Source: Chitinophaga qingshengii (GTDB lineage: Bacteria > Bacteroidota > Bacteroidia > Chitinophagales > Chitinophagaceae). Taken from it: 64,000 nucleotides of DNA. How positions within the stretch are numbered: the stretch's first letter is position 1; each line of letters starts with the position of its first letter. The stretch spans positions 2,480,001 through 2,544,000 of the forward strand of contig NZ_JACVFC010000001.1 in NCBI RefSeq assembly GCF_014529935.1, in the 5' to 3' direction. The position numbers were made by a program, and so were the translations under genes. Of this stretch, positions 26,901 to 32,886 are shown one piece after another. Below the pieces are notes generated by a model. That model was not told where the DNA came from. It worked only from the letters and a program-made list of their open reading frames with translations, and did no database searches.

Positions 26901-27941
26901 ATGAAACATGTAACTGGAATGATGATGGTGCTGCTGGTCAGCCTCAGCGCCTGTGGCAAATCAAACGACAACAAACCGGCAGAAAAAGTAGCGCCGCAAA
27001 ACCTGACGGTCAATACCGTTGTCAGTACCGATAGTAGCGGCACGGTCACCTTCACAGCCGTCGCCGACCATGCGGTGAGTTATGACTACGACTTCGGTAA
27101 CGGCTATATCAGAACTACCGCCAACGGTAGTACGAGTTATACCTACAATACGCCGGGAGCCAATACCTACAAGGTGCAGGTCACTGCTAAAAGCGCTGAT
27201 GGCCTTACTACCTCTCAATCGGTATCTGTTGTAGTTCCGGTGTCTACCAAACTCCTGTGGTCTGATGAATTTAACCAGGATGGTGCACCCGACCCGAAAA
27301 AATGGGGCTATGACATCGGTACCGGCGATAACGGCTGGGGCAATGCAGAAGCACAGTACTACACCGACCGTCAACAGAATGTTTCGGTATCTGATGGTAC
27401 GCTTAAAATCATAGCGCAAAAGGAAAGTTATAACGGAAAAGATTATACGTCAGCCCGTATGCTCACGAAAGGGAAGTTCAATTTCACCTATGGCCGGGTA
27501 GAAGTCAGTGCCAAACTGCCGGTAGGCGGCGGTACCTGGCCCGCCATCTGGATGCTGGGCAGCAACATCGCCACTGCCGGATGGCCCGCCTGCGGAGAGA
27601 TAGATATCATGGAGCATAAAGGCAACGAGCCACAGAAAATATATGGAACCGTACATCATCCGGACCATGCCGGCGCTAACGGCGACGGCGGTACGACCAT
27701 GGTAGCCAACGAAACCGGTGCGTTCCATAAGTATACCCTGGACTGGTCGCCCAAACAACTCCGCTGGTATGTAGATGATAAACTGTACTTTACTTTTAAC
27801 AACGCAGCCGGACTGCCTTTCAACCACGACTTTTTTATCCTGCTCAATTTCGCAGTGGGAGGCACTTTTGGTGGCGCCATTGATCCGGCCTTTACCAAAG
27901 GGGTGATGGAAGTGGATTATGTGAGGGTGTATAAAAACTAA
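26901..27941 (+). CDS. Glycoside hydrolase family 16 beta-glucanase lipoprotein with PKD domain
   Basis: A 346-aa lipoprotein (lipobox LSAC) with a PKD domain (~40-115: YDYDFGNGYIRTTANGSTSYTYNTPGANTYKVQVTAKSADG) and a GH16 catalytic domain from about 118 (LLWSDEFNQDGAPDPKKWGYDIG). The GH16 signature GEIDIMEH supplies the nucleophile Glu233, the assisting Asp235 and acid/base Glu238. FTYGRVEVSAKLP and GGTWPAIWMLG are typical of laminarinase/lichenase-like members, and the extra M in the motif (ExDxxE) marks the beta-bulge active site of laminarinases. It probably cuts beta-1,3-glucan at the cell surface before import. Confidence 0.94.
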   Translation: MKHVTGMMMVLLVSLSACGKSNDNKPAEKVAPQNLTVNTVVSTDSSGTVTFTAVADHAVSYDYDFGNGYIRTTANGSTSYTYNTPGANTYKVQVTAKSADGLTTSQSVSVVVPVSTKLLWSDEFNQDGAPDPKKWGYDIGTGDNGWGNAEAQYYTDRQQNVSVSDGTLKIIAQKESYNGKDYTSARMLTKGKFNFTYGRVEVSAKLPVGGGTWPAIWMLGSNIATAGWPACGEIDIMEHKGNEPQKIYGTVHHPDHAGANGDGGTTMVANETGAFHKYTLDWSPKQLRWYVDDKLYFTFNNAAGLPFNHDFFILLNFAVGGTFGGAIDPAFTKGVMEVDYVRVYKN

Positions 27942-27947
27942 CATATG

Positions 27948-27975
27948 GGAAGGCTGATCTTAGGATCAGCCTTCC
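27948..27975. terminator. Hairpin terminator between the GH16 gene and the convergent WYL gene
   Basis: GGAAGGCTGATC (27948-27959) pairs perfectly with GATCAGCCTTCC (27964-27975) around the loop TTAG. The stem includes the last codons of the minus-strand WYL gene. T-rich sequence follows on the plus side, so it mainly serves the glucan operon. Confidence 0.75.
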
Positions 27976-28991
27976 TTATCCTTCTGATATTTTTCCGCAG
28001 CATGTTTTAACCGCCACGCTATCGTAGCACGCAACTTCTCCGGTCCCAGCACCTTCATCGCCTCCCCAAACCCGAGAATTTCCCTTTCCAGCTCAAAATT
28101 GTGCTCCACCTTAATAGTAACGATGGTGCCTTCCGCTCCTTCAGACACTACCTCCTGGCTATGATGCAGCGGTTTGGTCAGCACGTAGGGGGCATGTTCC
28201 GGCGTAACCAGGATGGTCACTTTCATGGGCCTCCCATTACCAACGGTAGGACCAATCACATGCTCATAATAGGTTTCCGGCGTGTGCCCGTCCAGGTTAG
28301 GACGGTACGGCTCGGTCTCATCGATTTTTAATTCCAGTATCCTGTCCAGCGCCAGGGTTGTTACCGCAGGGAATTGGTTTCTGGTACCCACCACAAACCA
28401 GCGGTTTTTAAACTCTTTCAGCCACCAGGCATGAAAATGCATGGTACTGGCAGCTTTAGCGCGAAACGACTGATACTTCACTGATAACGTCTGCTCCCGG
28501 ACAATCGCATCATAAATCATTCCCAGGTGCGACAGTCCCCGCAGGTGTTCATTTTTTTCAAAATCAATGATAGTGCGCTGATCATGCGCAGAGGCGTATA
28601 CGTGCCCTTCCAGTTTCTGCACCACCTCATTCAAATGCTGGAAATGAGAAAAACCCTTGAATTGTTTCAGTACCTCCACTGCTTCTGTCATACGGGTGAG
28701 ATCATGCTCACTCAAGGGAATATTGGTAATGCTATAGTCCGCATCTTCATAGGTATAGTATTTTTTTTCCACGATGATGATCGGGGCGTTATATCCCAAC
28801 TTATCACTGCGCATCATTTGGATATCCGCCTGTATGGTGCGGCGGCTGATTCCTTTTTCCATGCCTTCATAGTCATAAAGGGCATCCGATACTTTGTCGA
28901 TCAGGTTCTGCAAAGTCCAGCGCCGGCGGCGGTTCCGAAGGCAGGTGTCAATGGTTTTATATCTTATTAAAGCGTTACGGTTAACAGGCAT
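27966..28991 (-). CDS. WYL-domain transcriptional regulator divergent from the Ro60-like gene
   Basis: The ATG at 28991 gives 341 aa; a TTG two codons upstream is in frame. The N-terminus carries a winged helix (YKTIDTCLRNRRRRWTLQNLIDKVSDALYDYEG ... ISRRTIQADIQMMRSD, ~10-75). The WYL domain (~150-230) includes AWWLKEFKNRWFVVGTRN, where RWFVVG replaces the usual RWYLVG core, and the C-terminal WCX-type extension ends EKLRATIAWRLKHAAEKYQ. WYL proteins sense nucleotide or nucleic-acid ligands. Head-to-head arrangement with the TROVE gene over 107 bp suggests it regulates that gene and the RNAs behind it. Confidence 0.92.
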   Translation of the reverse strand: MPVNRNALIRYKTIDTCLRNRRRRWTLQNLIDKVSDALYDYEGMEKGISRRTIQADIQMMRSDKLGYNAPIIIVEKKYYTYEDADYSITNIPLSEHDLTRMTEAVEVLKQFKGFSHFQHLNEVVQKLEGHVYASAHDQRTIIDFEKNEHLRGLSHLGMIYDAIVREQTLSVKYQSFRAKAASTMHFHAWWLKEFKNRWFVVGTRNQFPAVTTLALDRILELKIDETEPYRPNLDGHTPETYYEHVIGPTVGNGRPMKVTILVTPEHAPYVLTKPLHHSQEVVSEGAEGTIVTIKVEHNFELEREILGFGEAMKVLGPEKLRATIAWRLKHAAEKYQKDKEG

Positions 28992-29098
28992 CGACAAAAA
29001 ATTTCAATAAAAATAAATAAAAAATAGACCTGCGCAAAAAGACTGCGCACATATAGGAACATCTTTGTATCATCAATCACACAGTAATACAAAATGAT
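28992..29098. promoter_or_regulatory. Divergent control region with CTGCGCA direct repeats (WYL / TROVE)
   Basis: CTGCGCA occurs at 29030-29036 and 29043-29049, 13 bp apart, in an otherwise AT-rich 107-bp gap. CATCTTTG at 29070-29077, a near match to the -7 element TAnnTTTG, lies about 20 bp downstream of the second repeat and ahead of the TROVE start. The repeats are candidate operator half-sites for the WYL regulator. Confidence 0.45.
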
Positions 29099-30616
29099 AT
29101 GAAATTCAATCTTTTCACCCAAGGCACCCAAAAGGTAACCAATCATGCAGGCGGGCCGGCTTACAGGATAACGCCGGAGCTGGAACTGTACACCAGCGTA
29201 GTGACAGCCTCTCTGAATGACCAGTTCTATGAAGGGACCGGTGAGAGATTGGCTCGTATCCGCCGGCTGATGGACCAGAACGACCCTGCTTTTATAGCCC
29301 GGCTGGCGGTGTATGCCCGCGAAAAAATGTATATGCGCAGCGTTCCCATGGTATTGGCCGTGGAAATGGCCCAACGTTTCAGCGGTAATGCACTCGTAGG
29401 AAAAACAGTAGCGCGTGTAATACAACGGGCGGATGAAATCACAGAAATGCTGGCCTACTATACGCTGGCCAACGAACGCACCCGGGTAAAAAAGCTGCAT
29501 AAGCTGAGCAAACAGGTACAAAAAGGGTTGGCCCAGGCCTTCAACCATTTTGATGAATACCAGTTCGCCAAATACAACCGTAAAACAGCCATCACGCTGA
29601 AAGACGCCTTGTTCCTGGTACACCCTAAAGCGAAAGACGAAACACAACAGGAACTGTTCAATAAAATTGTGAACAACACCTTGTCTGTTCCGTACACCTG
29701 GGAAACATCTTTGTCTGCCGTGGGGCAGCAGTCCTATTCGTCCGAAACGCAAAAACAGGCGGCTATGCGTCAGGCCTGGGAAGACCTGATCCTCAGCAAC
29801 CAGCTGGGATACATGGCTACCATGCGTAACCTGCGCAACCTGCTGCAAAACGATGTCGGCGCCACCTATATCAGGATGGTATGTGAACACCTGACCAATG
29901 CCACCGCAGTGCAGCATTCCAAACAGTTGCCTTTCCGCTACCTGGCGGCCTACCGCGAGCTGAAGGGAGTCGTGCACGGACTTACCGGTCAACTGATGCA
30001 GGCCCTGGAAACCGCTGTTAAAACCAGCGTGCAACACCTGAAAGGTTTTGACGCCAACACCCGTGTAGTCATCGCCTGCGACGTGTCAGGGTCCATGCAG
30101 TTCCCCGTGTCACCCAAAAGCAAAATCATGGGCTACGACATTGGTCTGATGCTGGGAATGATACTGCAGCACAAATGCCAACACGTGATCAGCGGGTTGT
30201 TCGGAGACACCTGGAAAACAGTGGCACTACCCGGGGACAGCATCCTCTCCAACGTAGACGCATTCTACCGAAGAGCAGGGGAAGTAGGTTACTCCACCAA
30301 CGGATACCTGGTACTGGCTGACCTGATCCGGCGACACTATGTCGCAGACAAGGTCATGATGTTCACCGACTGCCAGTTGTGGAACAGCAACAACACACAA
30401 GACACCTTTGCACAACATTGGTACCAATACAAAAAAATAGCGCCCAACGCCAAATTGTATCTCTTTGACCTGCAAGGATTAGGTACAACACCGGTGACAT
30501 TACATCAAAAGGATGTATACCTCATCAGCGGCTGGAGCGACAAAATATTTGAAGTGATGGAAGCCATTGAAAACGGCCAGTCCGCCCTGGCGCACATCCA
30601 TAACATAACCCTGTAA
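29099..30616 (+). CDS. rsr: TROVE-domain protein, bacterial Ro60 (Rsr) orthologue with C-terminal vWA domain
   Basis: The 505-aa protein, close to the ~530 aa of animal Ro60, has a HEAT-like TROVE ring (~1-320: GGPAYRITPELELYTSVVTASLNDQFYEGTGERLARI and KYNRKTAITLKDALFLVHPKAKD) and a von Willebrand A domain (~322-500). The metal site is intact: DVSGS at 328-332, the threonine in YSTNGY and the aspartate in MFTDCQ. Ro60 proteins bind misfolded RNA ends in the ring and Y RNAs on the outer surface, and in bacteria work with nucleases such as PNPase under stress. No RtcB ligase gene is adjacent. The ~700-nt stretch downstream holds Y-RNA-like genes on the same strand. Confidence 0.95.
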   Translation: MKFNLFTQGTQKVTNHAGGPAYRITPELELYTSVVTASLNDQFYEGTGERLARIRRLMDQNDPAFIARLAVYAREKMYMRSVPMVLAVEMAQRFSGNALVGKTVARVIQRADEITEMLAYYTLANERTRVKKLHKLSKQVQKGLAQAFNHFDEYQFAKYNRKTAITLKDALFLVHPKAKDETQQELFNKIVNNTLSVPYTWETSLSAVGQQSYSSETQKQAAMRQAWEDLILSNQLGYMATMRNLRNLLQNDVGATYIRMVCEHLTNATAVQHSKQLPFRYLAAYRELKGVVHGLTGQLMQALETAVKTSVQHLKGFDANTRVVIACDVSGSMQFPVSPKSKIMGYDIGLMLGMILQHKCQHVISGLFGDTWKTVALPGDSILSNVDAFYRRAGEVGYSTNGYLVLADLIRRHYVADKVMMFTDCQLWNSNNTQDTFAQHWYQYKKIAPNAKLYLFDLQGLGTTPVTLHQKDVYLISGWSDKIFEVMEAIENGQSALAHIHNITL

Positions 30617-30648
30617 TATTCATCCGGTTTTGTTAACTACCTGAAAAA

Positions 30649-30674
30649 ACAGCGCGTCAAAAAGGGCGCGCTGT
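30649..30674 (+). terminator. Hairpin after the TROVE gene
   Basis: ACAGCGCG (30649-30656) pairs with CGCGCTGT (30667-30674) around a 10-nt loop. There is no T-run after it, so it could be a weak terminator, an RNA-processing signal or a 3' stabiliser between the mRNA and the first structured RNA that starts at 30680. Confidence 0.5.
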
Positions 30675-30679
30675 AAACG

Positions 30680-30870
30680 GCCCGGTAGCTTAAAAGGAAA
30701 AGCTACGGTAAAATTATAGTCACCGTGGAGTGTATGGAATATATCGTGCCGGGTATGCCCCGCCATGATCAGAGTTTACAGTGCACCGACCGCTTACATG
30801 CCAGTAGGGAAGCGTATTTACAGCCATACTGTCCAGCGATGGAAATACAGGTTCGAATCCTGTCCGGGCA
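30680..30870 (+). ncRNA. tRNA-like RNA with 12-nt anticodon loop and 120-nt variable-region insert
   Basis: In normal tRNA order: acceptor strand GCCCGG (30680-30685), TA, D arm GCTT-AAAAGGAA-AAGC (30688-30703) with the GG of tRNA D loops, anticodon-like stem ACGGT/ACCGT (30705-30709, 30722-30726) with a 12-nt loop in place of 7, then ~120 nt, then T arm ACAGG-TTCGAAT-CCTGT (30847-30863), acceptor strand CCGGGC and discriminator A. No CCA is encoded. The insert holds a strong hairpin (30744-30771, containing GTGCCG and TGCCCC, motifs similar to those of the neighbouring RNAs) and a CGCTT/AAGCG hairpin (30791-30814). It cannot decode as a normal tRNA. It may be a Y-RNA-related molecule closed at the other end. 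Confidence 0.65.
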
Positions 30871-30880
30871 ACTATATCAA

Positions 30881-31031
30881 CAACATAACAACAGGTGCCG
30901 TATATAACGGTTACTTCTCTACAGTCTGAAACCGCAGGTTCGAATCCTGCTTCCGGTGAGCAGATCCCGGAATAGTAAGTGGTAAACAGCAGAAACAAGC
31001 CCGTTAGTGCTATTGCCCCGTTGTTATGTTG
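30881..31031 (+). ncRNA. YrlA-type Y RNA candidate A with permuted tRNA mimic
   Basis: The ends pair perfectly: CAACATAACAAC (30881-30892) with GTTGTTATGTTG (31020-31031), followed inward by a bulged continuation AGG/CCCC as in Ro-binding stems. Next comes the hairpin CCGT-ATATA-ACGG (30898-30910) and TTACTTC. The interior has T arm GCAGG-TTCGAAT-CCTGC (30934-30950), acceptor-like hairpin TTCCGG-(10 nt)-CCGGAA (30951-30972), TA and a weak D-like arm with GTGG (30975-30987). TCTG/CAGA closes the module. T arm before D arm is the order expected when a tRNA is opened at the anticodon side, as in bacterial YrlA RNAs. Location 3' of the Ro60-like gene supports the call. Confidence 0.72.
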
Positions 31032-31039
31032 AAACATCT

Positions 31040-31114
31040 TTATCAGGTGTCGTCATGATGGGCTACTTCAACTCCAAACTGAAACTCCTCCTATCATATT
31101 TGTTACCCTGATAA
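31040..31114 (+). ncRNA. Short Y-RNA-like transcript without tRNA mimic
   Basis: Ends TTATCAGG (31040-31047) and CCTGATAA (31107-31114) form an 8-bp perfect helix. Just inside is the hairpin TCGT-CATG-ATGG (31050-31061) followed by GCTACTTCAACTCC, the same block that opens the two longer RNAs; the pairs change but are kept (C-G to T-G, G-C to G-T). The 3' side GTTACCCTGATAA resembles the TTGCCC motif of the neighbours. No T or D arm is present in the ~45 nt between. It looks like a reduced Y RNA with only the Ro-binding part. Confidence 0.6.
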
Positions 31115-31116
31115 TT

Positions 31117-31293
31117 TTATAACAACAGCAGGTGCCGTAGTAATGGGTTACTTCGATCCAGGCGGGAGATGCAGGTTCGAGTCCTGCTCCGGGCAACCGG
31201 ATAGTTTAGATGGCAGAACGTCGGCAGCCTGCGGCGGAGAAATCCGGGTGCAGGTCTTAACCTATTGCGCTTTTTGCCCTGCTGTTGTTATAA
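31117..31293 (+). ncRNA. YrlA-type Y RNA candidate B with permuted tRNA mimic and GCAA-capped acceptor stem
   Basis: Ends TTATAACAACAGCAGG (31117-31132) and CCTGCTGTTGTTATAA (31278-31293) form a perfect 16-bp helix. The shared hairpin CCGT-AGTA-ATGG (31135-31146) and GTTACTTC follow. The tRNA mimic is clear: T arm GCAGG-TTCGAGT-CCTGC (31171-31187), acceptor stem TCCGG capped by the GNRA tetraloop GCAA and closed by CCGGA (31188-31201), TA, and D arm GTTT-AGATGGCA-GAAC (31204-31219) with GG in the loop. CAGGC (31159-31163) can pair with GCCTG (31227-31231) as an anticodon-stem equivalent. This is the topology known for YrlA effector modules. Only base pairing seen by eye supports it. Confidence 0.75.
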
Positions 31294-31333
31294 TTATAAT
31301 CAAATAGAACAGCGGGTTCGCAACTCTCCGGAT

Positions 31334-32152
31334 TTACCATTTGTATGGCCCGTTTGAAAGTATCACCTCAAATGTACTCTTCTGTTCATAGGGGGTATCC
31401 AATTTCACCAACCAATACAACGCTTTTCCTTCCTTATCTCTCAGCGCTTCCCATTTTCCACGCCGATACGTGATAGCACGAATTCTATAGCAGGCACTAT
31501 TATCGCATTCCAGGTTCTTATACTTTCCACCTTTTTTCCGGATTGCTCTCATGGCGTCCAGGTCCATTCCCTGCTGAATATCCAGGAAATCCAGCCATCC
31601 GTCATGGTTAATATCACCATACCTTAGCCCTGTTATATTGTCTGTGTATGATAAGTATTGAACGCTCGTATCCGCGCCGAACTTTGCAATTACAGCATAT
31701 GTGTAAACCCTGCATAAACTTCCGGAACAATCATCAGCCGGCTCCGCCATTCCCGTAATAAAAGAAGCACTGTTGTAGGAAAAAGAACTGTGTGCATCAT
31801 ATTCAAACCGCGTCCAACACCTCATCGTATCTTTTAAAAATACCTTTTTACCTATTCCCAGAAAACTATTACAGTTATCCAGATCAGTAACGTTGGTTGA
31901 CTTATCTTTTAATTTATAATACTGCTTCACCAGTCCATTATTACGGACAATCTGGTATTGGCCGTTGGCAAATATCGTATCTATCTTTACTTTCGCCGGC
32001 TTTTTGTTATCGAAGCGAAGACCTGTCGTGTTCGTAAGACTGTCAATGAACGCTTTAAAAGGCTTTCGTTTTACAGGAGCTTGGCTGACACCGTCGGTAA
32101 GCGTTATCAACATACAACAGATGAAGGCAATCAGCAACAACCAGTACTTCAT
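31334..32152 (-). CDS. Secreted protein of unknown function downstream of the RHS locus
   Basis: The ATG at 32152 begins a signal peptide (MKYWLLLIAFICCMLITLT) and gives 272 aa; the GTG 36 bp upstream is less likely. I do not recognise a family. Visible are GYL-free mixed alpha/beta sequence, several cysteines (DNCNSFLG, TMRCWTRF, DDCSGSLCRVY, LECDNSACYRI) that may form disulfides, and DINHDGWLD, a calcium-loop-like motif. It is the third gene from the RHS toxin gene on the same strand, 63 bp after the previous one, so it may be a second immunity-type or accessory protein. Function unknown. Confidence 0.75.
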   Translation of the reverse strand: MKYWLLLIAFICCMLITLTDGVSQAPVKRKPFKAFIDSLTNTTGLRFDNKKPAKVKIDTIFANGQYQIVRNNGLVKQYYKLKDKSTNVTDLDNCNSFLGIGKKVFLKDTMRCWTRFEYDAHSSFSYNSASFITGMAEPADDCSGSLCRVYTYAVIAKFGADTSVQYLSYTDNITGLRYGDINHDGWLDFLDIQQGMDLDAMRAIRKKGGKYKNLECDNSACYRIRAITYRRGKWEALRDKEGKALYWLVKLDTPYEQKSTFEVILSNGPYKW

Positions 32153-32215
32153 ATAATTGTTTACAGTTCTTCTCCCTAACGGATACACGTTATATAAAAA
32201 AACATATTCTTTCCC

Positions 32216-32881
32216 TTAATCAAATATACCAGGAACTTGTCGCCATAATGTCAGCGGCTCACCTTGTACTTCTCGTAAGTCCAAAATCTTATTCAACAGA
32301 AAAACGCTGACTGGTGAGGAGGTATCTTTGATATACACCAGTTTATCCCGAAATACATTCTTTTGTACCGCTGTGATTGCCAAACCTTTTATCCATTTAC
32401 CAGATATGTAAAATACCTGATAACAATACCTGTCTGATTTATTCAATATGTAATATTTGATAGACTTCAATCCGGGACAAGTATCTCTGCTTACCTTTTC
32501 GGTTTCATTTAGAAACTGGGCATTAAATATCGAATAATTCGCACTAGAACAATAAAGATAAATTGCCTGGTGATTCTTGTGCGATAAACCATTAAGTACC
32601 CGATCCAAATCCTCCTCACTGGCATTAGCAGGAAAAAAGAAATCTTCAGTTTTCGTATCAATGGCTATTTTAAAAGGTTTTCCGGTCAATCGGTTTTTCC
32701 TGTTTTGCTCCATATCGAGAACTTTCATCTTCTCAATCTTTTTTATGTAATAACCTTCCAATCGCACCAATGAATCAACATTACTCCGATTAACTTTACT
32801 TGCAAATTGAGTGTCTTGCGCGTAAATCCTATGACTAATTGTCAATAGCGTCGCTAGTAAAAAAAAACATATTGATTTCAT
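32216..32881 (-). CDS. Secreted protein immediately downstream of the RHS toxin-like gene, candidate immunity protein
   Basis: A 221-aa protein with a signal peptide ending RIYAQ. It starts only 5 bp after the stop of the 1475-aa RHS gene, the usual place of an immunity gene. The mature part is soluble and mixed alpha/beta, with segments LVRLEGYYIKKIEKMKVLDMEQNRKNRLTGKPF-like basic helix and NASEEDLDRVLNGLSHKNHQAIYLYCSSANY. I recognise no family. A periplasmic immunity protein would suit a secreted peptidase toxin, but this is inference from position. Confidence 0.7.
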   Translation of the reverse strand: MKSICFFLLATLLTISHRIYAQDTQFASKVNRSNVDSLVRLEGYYIKKIEKMKVLDMEQNRKNRLTGKPFKIAIDTKTEDFFFPANASEEDLDRVLNGLSHKNHQAIYLYCSSANYSIFNAQFLNETEKVSRDTCPGLKSIKYYILNKSDRYCYQVFYISGKWIKGLAITAVQKNVFRDKLVYIKDTSSPVSVFLLNKILDLREVQGEPLTLWRQVPGIFD

Positions 32882-32886
32882 TGCTA

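Noticed and set aside
28967-30037. 356-codon minus-strand frame opposite the TROVE gene
   Set aside because: Antisense shadow of the conserved TROVE domain, no recognisable motif.
30680-30870. Ordinary tRNA gene, possibly with a group I intron
   Set aside because: The interruption is in the variable region and ~120 nt long, too short for a group I intron, and the anticodon loop has 12 nt.
30725-30907. Plus-strand open frame of 60 codons after the TROVE gene
   Set aside because: It lies across the tRNA-like element and a T arm, has no ribosome site or family likeness.
30720-31037. Minus-strand open frame of 105 codons across the RNA array
   Set aside because: The translation contains GFEPA and GFEPV, the usual product of reading T-arm sequences backwards; the plus-strand RNA structures explain it.
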